Assembly: GCA_023411795.1 (NCBI GenBank)
Contig: JAEYOK010000005.1
Location: 1-64,000 of the forward strand
Origin: Bacillota bacterium
GTDB lineage: Bacteria; Bacillota; Clostridia; DSM-8532
Direction: 5' to 3'
DNA length: 64,000 nt
The notes under the pieces are model-generated. The model was not told the origin of the DNA. It ran no database searches and saw only the letters and a list, made by a program, of their open reading frames with translations. The translations under genes were made by a program, and so were the position numbers. Of this stretch, positions 24,917-34,517 are shown piece by piece. Within the stretch, counting starts at the first letter, position 1. Each line of letters starts with the position of its first letter.

Positions 24917-26053
24917 ATGTTTGGTCATATATTTAAATACAGGCTAAAATGCCTGCTGAGAGATAAGCCTATGATATTCTGGACTATTGCATTCCCTATG
25001 ATTATTGCTGTGTTATTTCAATTGGCTTTCTCAAACATTGGCAAGAGCGAGGCATTTAAAGCCATTGATATTGCTGTTATTGACGATGTCCAATATCAAG
25101 AGAATCAATTTTTTAGGTCAGCTTTAGAGGAGGCTTCCAAGGGTGATAGCAGATTGTTTAATCTTACGGTTACAACAGCCGAAGAAGCTCAAAAACTCCT
25201 TGATGATGGCTCAATCAAAGGATATATAGTTGTTGATACCCCAATAAAGTTAGTTGTAAACGAATCCGGAATAAGCCAGAATATTATTAAAAGCTACATC
25301 GATAATTATTCTCAAACTATTGCTGCCGTAAGCACCATTATACTCAATGATCCCTCAAAGCAGCAGGAGGTTATAGGCAGCCTGGCTGACCGTGAAAATT
25401 ATATCAAAGAGGTTTCCGGAACGGGGGCAGAACCAAACACCATATTAAATTATTTTTATTCTTTGATTGCAATGGCATGTTTGTACGGGGGTTTCTTTGG
25501 TAAGCGTGAAATCACAGATATTCAAGCCGATATATCACCTTTGGCTGCAAGGGTAAATGTGGCACCGGTGCATAAGATGAAAACCTTTATTTACAGCTTA
25601 AGTGCCGCGTTACTGATTCATTGTGTTGAATTGATTGCTTTGTTGTGTTTTATGCGCTATGTATTAAATGTTGACTTTGGGTTAAGAGCAGTATATGTTG
25701 TATTGACAACTATTATAGGGTCTATGACCGGTATCCTGTTGGGTGCTCTTATCAGTGCAGTGGTGAAGAAATCAGAAACCATAAAGGTCGCCGCAGTAGT
25801 CACTATATCAATGTTCGGTTCTTTTCTTGCCGGTATGATGTATCAGGATGTGAAATACATCGTAGCCAAGAATGTACCTATTCTGTCTTATATAAACCCT
25901 GTTAATCTACTTACCGACGCTTTTTATAGTCTTTACTATTACGATAATCTATTGAGATATTCTCTCAATATGGCCTTTTTATCAGTCTTTATTATATTAG
26001 CCACTTTTGGTACCTATCTGATTCTAAGGAGGCGAAAATATGCCAGTTTATAA
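24917..26053 (+). CDS. ABC exporter permease (ABC-2 type)
   Basis: 378 residues. One N-terminal membrane helix (IFWTIAFPMIIAVLFQLAF), a large extracytoplasmic loop of about 150 residues, then about five helices in the C-terminal half, the ABC2_membrane_3 layout. GAGAGGCGG precedes the ATG. The gene overlaps the next permease by 14 bases, so the two likely form a heterodimer. Confidence 0.9.
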   Translation: MFGHIFKYRLKCLLRDKPMIFWTIAFPMIIAVLFQLAFSNIGKSEAFKAIDIAVIDDVQYQENQFFRSALEEASKGDSRLFNLTVTTAEEAQKLLDDGSIKGYIVVDTPIKLVVNESGISQNIIKSYIDNYSQTIAAVSTIILNDPSKQQEVIGSLADRENYIKEVSGTGAEPNTILNYFYSLIAMACLYGGFFGKREITDIQADISPLAARVNVAPVHKMKTFIYSLSAALLIHCVELIALLCFMRYVLNVDFGLRAVYVVLTTIIGSMTGILLGALISAVVKKSETIKVAAVVTISMFGSFLAGMMYQDVKYIVAKNVPILSYINPVNLLTDAFYSLYYYDNLLRYSLNMAFLSVFIILATFGTYLILRRRKYASL

Positions 26054-27203
26054 GCTTTGCATGAAAATTACCAAAAGAAATATACCCAGCTTGCTTATAT
26101 ATATTATAGTGTTCTTAGTTGTTTCTTCCATAATGTCTTCAACTGCAGTAAAATCCATAAAAGAACAAGTAGAATTTTCCCGTGTAAAAACAAACATCGC
26201 TTTTATTAGCGAGGAAGAAAGTCCTCTGGTTGAAGGACTGAAGGAAGAGCTAAGCAAGATAGCCGATTTTGTCGATCTCCCCGATGAAACCGAAGCCTTA
26301 CAGGATGCTCTTTTCTTCAGAAAGATTGTCTACATTCTTCGTATTCCCCAGGGCTTTACCCGGGGATTTATGAACGGAGAGAATGTGGCTCTTGAAAAGA
26401 CCATAGTACCTGATTCTTACAGCAATGCTTATATTGATTTAGCTATAGATAAATACCTAAACACAGCGAAGCTGTATGTACAGCATATGGATAACATCAC
26501 ACAGGAGGAACTTGTCTCTTATATAAAAAAGAATCTGTCGGAAGAAACCAAGGTAGAAATTCCTCCTTCAGAAATAAAAGCGGACCTGGACTATCGTAAT
26601 TACTTTTTTAACTACTTGGGATATTCCTTACTCTCTATCCTTATCTTAGGAATGTCTGCCTTAATGTTATCCTACAATGACAGAGACTTAAAAAGAAAAT
26701 TGGCCTGCGCTCCGCTGAGTGAAACTACTGTCAACCTTCAGTTTATCCTGGCCAATCTAACCTTCGCTTTAGTGTCATGGTTAATAATGATCATACTCTG
26801 TTTGATTATTGACGCTAAAATTATATTCACCTTAAATACTTTTTATTTTATCATAAGCTCTTTAGTCTTCGCCTTCTGTGGCTCAGGTATGGGGTTTTTA
26901 ATAGGAAGTGTGGCAAAAGGAAGCGAAGCAATATCAGCAATTTCAAATGTCGTGGTTTTGGGAAGCTGCTTTTTAAGTGGGGTATTTGTCCCGGCTGAGC
27001 TTTTGGGAAGCACTGCTCTAAAAATAGCAAGCTTCACGCCTACCTATTGGTATGTTAAGGCTAATAATCAAATCGCACAGCTTACACATTTTGATTTTAA
27101 TTATATAAAACCTGTTTTATCAGATATATCCATAGTGTTCTGTTTTGGTTTAGCCTTTTTTGCGCTATCACTGGTTATCAGAAAAAACAGACGCTTCAGT
27201 TAA
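26040..27203 (+). CDS. ABC exporter permease (ABC-2 type), second subunit
   Basis: 387 residues with the same layout as its neighbour: an N-terminal helix (IPSLLIYIIVFLVVSSIM), a soluble loop, and a five-helix C-terminal bundle with SGVFVPAELLGS and FTPTYWYV. AGGAGG lies 7 bases before the ATG. The stop is 2 bases from the convergent AAA gene. The substrate is unknown; the regulator type suggests a cell-envelope-active compound. Confidence 0.9.
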   Translation: MPVYKLCMKITKRNIPSLLIYIIVFLVVSSIMSSTAVKSIKEQVEFSRVKTNIAFISEEESPLVEGLKEELSKIADFVDLPDETEALQDALFFRKIVYILRIPQGFTRGFMNGENVALEKTIVPDSYSNAYIDLAIDKYLNTAKLYVQHMDNITQEELVSYIKKNLSEETKVEIPPSEIKADLDYRNYFFNYLGYSLLSILILGMSALMLSYNDRDLKRKLACAPLSETTVNLQFILANLTFALVSWLIMIILCLIIDAKIIFTLNTFYFIISSLVFAFCGSGMGFLIGSVAKGSEAISAISNVVVLGSCFLSGVFVPAELLGSTALKIASFTPTYWYVKANNQIAQLTHFDFNYIKPVLSDISIVFCFGLAFFALSLVIRKNRRFS

Positions 27204-27205
27204 AA

Positions 27206-28288
27206 TCATCGCATAAGGTCATTGAGGTCTACTTTATCCAAATCTTCCTCGGTTATTGCAGATAAATCCTCATCACTGACTGTATCCAGCGCTGCCAATC
27301 TGTCAGCCTGTACTGCCAGAAGCTTTTCAAAAAGGTTTCTGACAGTACGGGCATTGGCAAAGCTATCAGAACGGGTTTCATGGAGAAATTCAAGCATCTG
27401 TTTTATCTTCTCATTTGCCCCCTCATTGGGATTATACCCATTCTTCTTGCACATTCCTTTAAAAATATCCATAAGCTCTTCGGGAGAATAGTCATCAAAG
27501 TTTATATACTTATTAAATCTTGATTGAAGCCCGGGATTAGAATCTAAGAACTCCTCCATTTTTTCCGGATAGCCGGCTACAATTACTATCAAATCGTCGC
27601 GGTTATCCTCCATTGCTTTTAACAGTGTATCCACAGCTTCATAACCAAAATCATTCTCTCCTCTGCGGGACACCAATGCATAGGCTTCGTCGATAAAAAG
27701 CACTCCACCCATGGCTTCCTTCACAACTTCCATTACTTGGGGAGCAGTCTGCCCAACATACTTTGCCACAAGTCTGGACCTGTCCACCTCTACCAAATGC
27801 CCTTTAGAAAGCACTCCAATTTCTCTGTATATGCCAGCAAGTAATCTTGCCACTGTGGTCTTTCCCGTTCCGGGATTCCCCGTGAAAACGAGATGCAAGG
27901 ACATATCGACTTCCGGTAAGCCCCTTTCCTTGCGCATTTTCATTATTTTAACCACATTTGTCAGGGATTTGACATCTTCTTTAACCTTTTTTAGGCCCAC
28001 AAGACTATTGAGCTCTTCCATAAGCTCATCAAGACTTTTTTCTGGAGCTTTATTCTCGGGCTCTTCATAGTGATATGCATCTCCCCCAGGATCAAACTGG
28101 GTATTTTGACCGTTCATTTCGGTAGTGGGTGGCACATCGTTTATTATGGGGAGCTTACTATTAAAAAGGTCATCATATACCCCTCTTATCGGATTTCTCC
28201 TCAATATGGAGTCCATCTCATCCAAAAGATTATTGAGGTCTTCATTATACTTCCTACCATTATTTAAGGGGTTGCTATTATCATCCAT
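27206..28288 (-). CDS. spoVK: SpoVK/CbbX-family AAA+ ATPase
   Basis: 360 residues. A variable N-terminal 100 residues precede a AAA+ core with Walker A FTGNPGTGKTTVARLLAG, pore-loop region RSRLVAKYVGQTAPQ, Walker B GGVLFIDEAYALV, sensor VIVAGYPEKMEEFL and arginine finger GLQSRFNKYINF. SpoVK is needed for spore maturation in Bacillus and is close to the RuBisCO activase CbbX. With no RuBisCO gene nearby and many spore genes in the window, the sporulation role is likelier but inferred. Confidence 0.8.
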   Translation of the reverse strand: MDDNSNPLNNGRKYNEDLNNLLDEMDSILRRNPIRGVYDDLFNSKLPIINDVPPTTEMNGQNTQFDPGGDAYHYEEPENKAPEKSLDELMEELNSLVGLKKVKEDVKSLTNVVKIMKMRKERGLPEVDMSLHLVFTGNPGTGKTTVARLLAGIYREIGVLSKGHLVEVDRSRLVAKYVGQTAPQVMEVVKEAMGGVLFIDEAYALVSRRGENDFGYEAVDTLLKAMEDNRDDLIVIVAGYPEKMEEFLDSNPGLQSRFNKYINFDDYSPEELMDIFKGMCKKNGYNPNEGANEKIKQMLEFLHETRSDSFANARTVRNLFEKLLAVQADRLAALDTVSDEDLSAITEEDLDKVDLNDLMR

Positions 28289-28300
28289 AATTTTCTCCCG

Positions 28301-28945
28301 CTAATCAATTATATCAATATTGATATCTCGTAATGATGATACCACATAATCAGCCATTGAGGTATCCTGATTTCCTGAATTAGGATTTTTTAAGCCTATA
28401 CATTTCATACCGGCAGATTTTGCCGCTAAAATCCCGAAATATGCGTCTTCTATCGCAATGCACTCTCCAGGCAAAACCCCTAATGCTTCAGCGGCCTTTA
28501 TATAAATCTCGGGATCAGGCTTACCGTTTGTAATTTCATCTGCTGTGACCAACTCATCAAAAAAAACAGCCACTTTTACAGCCTTTAAGATATACTTTGC
28601 AAAATATCTGGGAGAAGATGTTGCTAAAGCAATTTTTAGACCTTTTCTTTTTACCGTTCTCAAAAGATCAACAACCCCATTCATGGGTTCAAGATTGCTG
28701 CTCAAGAACCGTTCCATTTTATAAGCCTTTAGCCTATCCATAAGTTGTTCTATTGATTCATTTATGTTATGGCGCTCTATCAAGGTAGCCCACATTTCCT
28801 CATTTCGTACGCCAATAAATTCATAGATTTCACTTTCATCAGGTGTTACACCTACATCCTTTAACACATTAAGTGTCAATTCAGTATGAATAGGTTCACT
28901 ATCGATTATTACACCGTCCATATCAAAAATCACTGCTTTAATCAT
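28301..28945 (-). CDS. HAD-superfamily hydrolase, beta-phosphoglucomutase-like
   Basis: 214 residues. HAD motif I is IFDMDGVIIDSEP with both catalytic aspartates, motif II LATSSPRY, motif III Lys in NGKPDPEIYIKAA, and motif IV CIAIEDAYFGILAAKSAG. The small helical cap marks subfamily IA, with members such as beta-PGM and phosphoglycolate phosphatase. The substrate cannot be told from the sequence. It is 12 bases upstream of the SpoVK-like gene and follows pcrA in one run. Confidence 0.88.
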   Translation of the reverse strand: MIKAVIFDMDGVIIDSEPIHTELTLNVLKDVGVTPDESEIYEFIGVRNEEMWATLIERHNINESIEQLMDRLKAYKMERFLSSNLEPMNGVVDLLRTVKRKGLKIALATSSPRYFAKYILKAVKVAVFFDELVTADEITNGKPDPEIYIKAAEALGVLPGECIAIEDAYFGILAAKSAGMKCIGLKNPNSGNQDTSMADYVVSSLRDINIDIID

Positions 28946-28963
28946 GGTTTCTCCTTAACTACA

Positions 28964-31183
28964 CTATACTTTTTTCAACCTTGCATAGCTTTCCATCAGC
29001 CGTTTCATCCCATATTGATCAAAATTTATATCCAGCCTATAGTCTCCGCTTTCCTTAACCTTTGCTTTTACGATTCCTTCACCGAATTTCTTATGAACAA
29101 CGCGATCCCCTACATTAACCGAAGAATCATCATCGTTTGACTGATGATTAAACTCCTTTATTCTAGCCTTTAAGTCAGATAAATCCACAACTTTTCCGAA
29201 TTGCCCAAAGCTGTTTCCTTTTTTTTGCTCTTCACTTTGGTAGGTGTTTGGGGAGAACTTCTCGGGCATGGAGATAAGTTCGTTGGGAATCTCACTTATG
29301 AATCTGGATTCACGGTTATAGGTGGTGCTACCGAAAAGCATACGACACCTTGCATTTGTTATGTAGAGATTCTCCTGAGCCCGGGTTATACCTACATAGC
29401 ACAGCCTTCTTTCCTCTTCCAGCTCCTCTTCCTCAGAAATAGACCTGTAGCTTGGGAAAATTCCTTCTTCCAGACCTGCCATAAAGACTATGGGGAACTC
29501 AAGGCCTTTCGCGCTGTGAAGAGTCATCATTACAACCCTGTCCCCAACCTCTTCAGTATCGTCGATATCCGCCACAAGGGATATGTGGGCAAGAAAATCC
29601 TCAAGGGTTGGGTTTTCCTCGGCTGTAGTCTCAAACTCCCTTGCAACTGAAATAAATTCCTTTATGTTTTCTATGCGGGTTCTGCTCTCGACGGTCATCT
29701 CCGCTTCTAGCTCTTTCACAATTCCGCTTTTGTCGATTAACAGCTCAATAAATGAAATCAGATCAGTCTGTGCTGCCAAAACCTTCATATTCTCTGTGAA
29801 ACTAAAGAACTCCTGAAGATTCTTGCCGGACCGGGCAAGGTCCGGATAATTCGATGCCATTGAAATTATCTTATACATACTTACATTTTCACTGGCTGCG
29901 TATTGCTCCACCCTATCAAGAGTAGTTTTCCCTATTCCTCTTCTGGGAACATTAATAATCCTCTTAAGACTGATATCATCATTACCGTTCTGAACAATCC
30001 TGAGCCACGCTATAACGTCCTTGATTTCCTTTCTGGCATAGAATTTTAAACCCCCGTAAATCTTGTAAGGGATTCCCTGCTTCATCAGCACTTCCTCAAA
30101 AACACGGGACTGGGCGTTAAGTCTATAAAGAATAGCCATATCATTGTAGCTTCGGCCTGAATTTTTCAGGTTCCTCATGATTCTGGCCACATAATATGCT
30201 TCATCATGCTCGTCGTTCGCTTCATATCTGTTTACAGGTGTTCCGGTGGAATTCTCTGTCCATAGCTTCTTTACCTTTCGCCCCGCATTATTACTGATAA
30301 CATTATTTGCGGCGTCAAGTATAGTTTTTGTGGATCGATAATTCTGTTCGAGCTTAATTATACGGCAATTGGGATAATCCTTTTCAAAGTCTAGAATATT
30401 GCGAAGATTGGCACCCCTCCAGCCATAGATCATCTGGTCATCGTCACCAACGACGCATATATTCCCGTGTTTGTTTGCAAGCATGCTAACTAGCATATAC
30501 TGGGCTGTATTGGTATCCTGGTACTCATCCACCAGTATATACCGAAATTTATCGGCATAATAATCACAAACCTCCGGGAAATTTGCCAAAACGCGTATAG
30601 TCAAAAGAATAATATCATCAAAATCCAGGGCGTTATTAGCCTTGAGCTTCTGTTGGTATAGCTCGTAAACAGCCGCAATTTTACTCATTCTGTAATCAGA
30701 GGCATAAAGACGATTAAATTTATCGGGGTCAATTAACTCATCCTTAGCACGGCTTATCTCATTTATAACCGACTTGGGAGGAAAGTTCTTATCATTGATA
30801 TTAAGTTGGTCAAGACACGTCTTAACAAGACTTTTCTGATCATCCGCATCATAAATTACAAAGCTTTTATCATATCCCAGACGCTCTATTTCGCGCCTTA
30901 ATATCCTTACGCAGGATGCGTGGAAAGTACCAACCCAAATATTATTTGCTTCTGGTCCGATAAGCTGCTCCATTCTTTCCTTCATTTCTCTGGCAGCTTT
31001 ATTGGTAAATGTAATGGCTAATATATTCCAGGGACGAACAAGCTTTTCTTCAACGAGATAGGCGATTCTATGAGTTAAAACTCTTGTCTTTCCCGATCCT
31101 GCTCCCGCAAGAACAAGCAATGGACCTTCTGTATGTAATACGGCCTGTTTCTGTTCAGGATTCAAGCCTTCTAAAATTTTCAT
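28964..31183 (-). CDS. pcrA: ATP-dependent DNA helicase PcrA (UvrD/Rep family)
   Basis: 739 residues, family length. A 3'-5' helicase for repair and rolling-circle replication. Motifs are LAGAGSGKTRVLTHRIA (I), VDEYQDTN (II), VGDDDQMIYGWRGA (III), EQNYRST (IV), MTLHSAKGLEFPIVF (V) and LCYVGITRAQENLYI (VI). The C-terminal Tudor-like tail HKKFGEGIVKA contacts RNA polymerase in relatives. GGAGGG lies before the ATG. No ligA follows, unlike in many Firmicutes. Confidence 0.97.
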   Translation of the reverse strand: MKILEGLNPEQKQAVLHTEGPLLVLAGAGSGKTRVLTHRIAYLVEEKLVRPWNILAITFTNKAAREMKERMEQLIGPEANNIWVGTFHASCVRILRREIERLGYDKSFVIYDADDQKSLVKTCLDQLNINDKNFPPKSVINEISRAKDELIDPDKFNRLYASDYRMSKIAAVYELYQQKLKANNALDFDDIILLTIRVLANFPEVCDYYADKFRYILVDEYQDTNTAQYMLVSMLANKHGNICVVGDDDQMIYGWRGANLRNILDFEKDYPNCRIIKLEQNYRSTKTILDAANNVISNNAGRKVKKLWTENSTGTPVNRYEANDEHDEAYYVARIMRNLKNSGRSYNDMAILYRLNAQSRVFEEVLMKQGIPYKIYGGLKFYARKEIKDVIAWLRIVQNGNDDISLKRIINVPRRGIGKTTLDRVEQYAASENVSMYKIISMASNYPDLARSGKNLQEFFSFTENMKVLAAQTDLISFIELLIDKSGIVKELEAEMTVESRTRIENIKEFISVAREFETTAEENPTLEDFLAHISLVADIDDTEEVGDRVVMMTLHSAKGLEFPIVFMAGLEEGIFPSYRSISEEEELEEERRLCYVGITRAQENLYITNARCRMLFGSTTYNRESRFISEIPNELISMPEKFSPNTYQSEEQKKGNSFGQFGKVVDLSDLKARIKEFNHQSNDDDSSVNVGDRVVHKKFGEGIVKAKVKESGDYRLDINFDQYGMKRLMESYARLKKV

Positions 31184-31341
31184 AATTCCCTCCGTTGGGT
31201 AAGTGATTTTAAGTCGTTTAGTGTGACCACTCTATTATAGTATATAATAATAGCAGCCTCAATACAAACAAATGTTCGCCAAAGGATAACAGTTCCTGTG
31301 TTAGTAGCTATACATTATTGATATTACATGTTTGATACTTC

Positions 31342-31580
31342 GTCAGACTGTGCGAAAACTCCTTACTATCAAATATTAACACTTTATTTATTCAAAATTT
31401 TTTAAGAGGCTATAGCCTGCAACGATTTAGCGCTCCGGTCAAACGTCCAGTTTTCTAGTCGCGCTCGCTACGCTAATCCGCGACGAAATGGATTTCGTCT
31501 GTTCGCATTTAAATCGTACGCAGGCACGCCTCTAGAACTACATGATCTTAATTAATTGATTTGTTTTCGCACAGTTTATC
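31342..31580. mobile_element. MITE-like element, copy 2
   Basis: A 239-base non-coding element with 18-base terminal inverted repeats, GTCAGACTGTGCGAAAAC (31342-31359) and GTTTTCGCACAGTTTATC (31563-31580), matching at 15 of 18 positions. Internal blocks are shared with 21905-22054 on the opposite strand. No transposase ORF and no clear target duplication. It fills most of the gap between pcrA and the FAD gene. Confidence 0.7.
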
Positions 31581-31691
31581 GTACTAATAACCTCACCATC
31601 GAGAGAATTGAAAAGCTTATATGTTTATTTAAAGATTAAACTTATGTTATAATAGTACGGCTGAAGAAATACACAATTCAGGAGGATCCAA

Positions 31692-33080
31692 ATGAAAAAA
31701 AGTATATATGATACCATAATAATCGGTTGCGGTACCGCTGGAATTTTTGCCGGATATGAGCTTCAGAAGCTAATGCCGGGCATGAACATACTCATGCTTG
31801 AACAGGGCAAGGATATTTACCGCAGACTGTGCCCCATTGTTGAAAAAAAAGTCGCAACCTGCATTAAATGCAATTCATGCGGCATAATGAATGGCTTTGG
31901 CGGAGCTGGTGCTTTTTCCGATGGCAAATATAACTTTACAACACAATTCGGGGGCTGGCTTAATGAATACCTTGATACTGAAAAGATAATGGATCTTATT
32001 GAATATGTGGACACAGTAAACGTAAGTTTCGGCGCAACACTAAAACGTTTTACAACCAATTCTCCTGAAGCCCGTGAAATATCAAAGAAAGCCCTTTCCT
32101 ATGACCTCCATTTACTTGAGGCTGAAGTAAAGCATTTGGGGACAGAGAACAATAAAGAAATTTTATCCAAAATGTATGATTATCTACTTGAACGTGTTGA
32201 GATTTCATGTGAATCTGGTGTTGAATCTATTGATAAAAATGATGACGGTTATACAATTACCCTGGCAGACGGGCAAAAAGCCCAATGTCGTTACCTCATT
32301 GTTGCTCCGGGCCGCTCCGGTGCTGAATGGTTTGCGGCACAATGTCGTAAACTGGGGCTCCAACTGATAAACAATCAGGTCGATATCGGTGTAAGAGTGG
32401 AGTTACCTGCGAGAGTCTTTGAGAGTATAACAGACATAGTCTATGAATCAAAATTCTTATACAGAACCAAACAATATGGGGATTTGGTCAGAACCTTCTG
32501 CATGAATCCCTACGGCCATGTGGTCAGTGAGAATGTTGACGGAATTATAACTGTAAACGGACACAGCTACACCGACCCTGCATATAGAAGTGAAAATACT
32601 AACTTTGCGATTTTGGTTAGCAATCGTTTCACCAAGCCATTTAATGAGCCTTATCAATATGGTAAACGCATCGCTTCTCTATCAAACATGTTAGGCGGTG
32701 GTATTCTTGTTCAACGCTTCGGTGATTTAATCAAGGGTAAACGTACCAATGAACACCGTATGGCCCAAAGCTTTACAAAGCCCACTATGAAGGCTACTCC
32801 CGGTGATTTAAGCCTTGTTCTCACTAAGAGACATCTTGATAATATTATTGAAATGATTAATGCGCTTGACAAGATTGCTCCCGGTACAGCCAATTACGAC
32901 ACCCTGCTGTATGGCGTTGAGGTTAAGTTCTACAGTTCCAGACTCCTTTTATCCAATGAGCTTGAAACAGAGATGCCCGGCTTCTATGCAATAGGAGACG
33001 GCGCCGGTATTACTCGTGGTCTGTCTCAGGCAGCAGCCAGCGGAGTACATGTAGCAAGAGTAATATCTGAAAAAGCATAA
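31692..33080 (+). CDS. FAD-dependent dehydrogenase-like protein (COG2509 type)
   Basis: 462 residues. The N-terminal dinucleotide-binding motif is IIIGCGTAGIFAGYEL. A conserved cysteine cluster C-x9-CxxCxxC (CPIV...CIKCNSC) follows, then GFGGAGAFSDGKYN, typical of this uncharacterised flavoprotein family. The C-terminal FAD motif is FYAIGDGAGITRGLSQAAASG. The cysteines could bind a metal or cluster or be redox-active; this is inference. CAGGAGG precedes the ATG by 6 bases and a -10-like TATAAT lies at 31648-31653. The physiological substrate is unknown. Confidence 0.82.
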   Translation: MKKSIYDTIIIGCGTAGIFAGYELQKLMPGMNILMLEQGKDIYRRLCPIVEKKVATCIKCNSCGIMNGFGGAGAFSDGKYNFTTQFGGWLNEYLDTEKIMDLIEYVDTVNVSFGATLKRFTTNSPEAREISKKALSYDLHLLEAEVKHLGTENNKEILSKMYDYLLERVEISCESGVESIDKNDDGYTITLADGQKAQCRYLIVAPGRSGAEWFAAQCRKLGLQLINNQVDIGVRVELPARVFESITDIVYESKFLYRTKQYGDLVRTFCMNPYGHVVSENVDGIITVNGHSYTDPAYRSENTNFAILVSNRFTKPFNEPYQYGKRIASLSNMLGGGILVQRFGDLIKGKRTNEHRMAQSFTKPTMKATPGDLSLVLTKRHLDNIIEMINALDKIAPGTANYDTLLYGVEVKFYSSRLLLSNELETEMPGFYAIGDGAGITRGLSQAAASGVHVARVISEKA

Positions 33081-33128
33081 AAAATCCTGCATAGAGGATT
33101 ATCAGGAAAATAAAAACCAAGATATAAA

Positions 33129-33155
33129 CAAGACAGGTTAGCTAATCCTGTCTTG
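33129..33155. terminator. Bidirectional terminator between the FAD gene and spoVT
   Basis: CAAGACAGG (33129-33137) and CCTGTCTTG (33147-33155) flank a 9-base loop. TTTCAACTTTT follows on the plus strand. It lies between two convergent genes. Confidence 0.7.
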
Positions 33156-33179
33156 TTTCAACTTTTAACACTTTTACTT

Positions 33180-33734
33180 TTATTGTTCCATGTGCCGTCC
33201 TAAGAAACCAGCCGCCGATTGCACAAGCTTTGTTTCCACATCCCCCATTTTTACCTTGGGATCCGTGGAAAGCATTAAAACGGCTCCTATGGCATCCCCC
33301 TCCGATATTATGGGAGAAATAACCTGACTGGTGTATTTTGTGTTTCCCTTCTCATCAGAAATTACCGGAATACGTTGAGCCTCCGTTGATTGAGCTATAA
33401 ACATGTCTCGGTTTTCAATGATTCTTTCAATATCAGGGCTTAATGTCTTTTCTAGTAATTCCTTTTTAGAACCACCTGAAACTGCTATTATCGAATCTCT
33501 ATCAGCTACTGCAATAATGTGTCCGCTTGTATTGTGAAGCGATTCTGCGTATGCCTCCGCAAAATCTCCCAATTCACCTATAGGAGAGTATTTCTTAAGA
33601 ATAACTTCCCCTTCTCTGTCTGTGTAGATTTCGAGGGGATCACCTTCTCTTATCCTTAAGGTTCTTCTGATTTCTTTTGGTATTACTACTCGTCCCAAAT
33701 CATCGATTCTTCTTACAATACCTGTCGCTTTCAA
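33180..33734 (-). CDS. spoVT: Stage V sporulation protein T (AbrB-like regulator)
   Basis: 184 residues from a TTG start at 33734. The start is set by AAGGAGG 9 bases upstream and by the family N-terminus KATGIVRRIDDLGRVVIPKE. The swapped-hairpin AbrB DNA-binding domain is residues 1-50; a GAF-like domain follows (HIIAVADRDSIIAVSGGSKK). SpoVT tunes sigma-G-dependent genes in the forespore. A possible sigma-G promoter (GCATA ... CAATACTA) lies upstream but is weak. Confidence 0.95.
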   Translation of the reverse strand: MKATGIVRRIDDLGRVVIPKEIRRTLRIREGDPLEIYTDREGEVILKKYSPIGELGDFAEAYAESLHNTSGHIIAVADRDSIIAVSGGSKKELLEKTLSPDIERIIENRDMFIAQSTEAQRIPVISDEKGNTKYTSQVISPIISEGDAIGAVLMLSTDPKVKMGDVETKLVQSAAGFLGRHMEQ

Positions 33735-33786
33735 ATTGATTTTACCTCCTTCCAAAGACCCGCTGTATAGATTGTTTCGTACATAG

Positions 33787-33899
33787 TATTGGATAAATTC
33801 CTTTATTTATGCAGAAAAACCTGCTTCTAAAAGTAGAGACTTTCAAAGCAGGTAACAAGTAGAGCATCCTTACGGATGCTCCATAAATTATCCAATATT
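33787..33899. terminator. efp terminator inside a larger inverted repeat
   Basis: The terminator for the minus-strand efp transcript has arms ACCTGCTT (33819-33826) and AAGCAGGT (33846-33853), an inner stem, and a T-tract at 33814-33818. Before it lies a separate 8-bp hairpin, GAGCATCC-TTAC-GGATGCTC (33862-33881). The block is flanked by a larger inverted repeat, TATTGGATAAATT (from 33787) and AATTATCCAATA (to about 33898). Confidence 0.65.
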
Positions 33900-33911
33900 A
33901 AGAACCAATTA

Positions 33912-34469
33912 TTAGGCTCTTTCCAGATATTCTCCGGTACGTGTATCAATACGAATCCTATCACCTTGATTAACAAAAAGTGGAACCTTTACCTGTGCAC
34001 CTGTTTCAACAGTGGCAGGCTTATTGGCCCCGGTTGCGGTATCGCCTTTAAAACCGGGTTCGGTTTCTGTCACTTCCAGTTCAACGAACATCGGAGGCTC
34101 AACGCCAAAAACGTTGTCTTTATAGGAAAGAATTTTACAAACCATATTCTCTTTTACAAACACAAGAGAATCGCTGATCTTTGACATATTAATAGGCATC
34201 TGTTCATATGTCTCTGTGTCCATAAAATAAGCTAAATCTCCATCATTGTATAGATACTCCATATCTCTTCTACTAATCTGAGCTTTCTCAAATTTGTCAG
34301 AAGGATTAAAAGTACGCTCTATTGTAGAACCTGTTATAACATTTCTTATTTTTGTTCTTACAAAAGCAGCACCTTTACCGGGCTTAACGTGTTGGAATTC
34401 AATAATCTGAAATACCTGCCCGTCCATTTCAAAGGTTACGCCATTTTTAAAATCACCAGCAACTACCAT
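33912..34469 (-). CDS. efp: Elongation factor P
   Basis: 185 residues, normal length, with three beta-barrel domains. EF-P relieves ribosome stalling at polyproline. This matters here because several nearby surface proteins have proline-rich linkers. The loop with the conserved Lys is KPGKGAAFVRTKIRN, and the C-terminal signature is RIRIDTRTGEYLERA. GAGAGG lies about 9 bases before the ATG. It follows the M24 peptidase, the usual Firmicutes order. Confidence 0.97.
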   Translation of the reverse strand: MVVAGDFKNGVTFEMDGQVFQIIEFQHVKPGKGAAFVRTKIRNVITGSTIERTFNPSDKFEKAQISRRDMEYLYNDGDLAYFMDTETYEQMPINMSKISDSLVFVKENMVCKILSYKDNVFGVEPPMFVELEVTETEPGFKGDTATGANKPATVETGAQVKVPLFVNQGDRIRIDTRTGEYLERA

Positions 34470-34517
34470 AATAAGTGAACCTCTCTTACAAAAATTCGGT
34501 AAATTCTTACCACTTAA

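Noticed and set aside
27206..28288. RuBisCO activase CbbX
   Set aside because: Same AAA family, but no RuBisCO or Calvin-cycle genes nearby and the genome is that of a spore-forming anaerobe.
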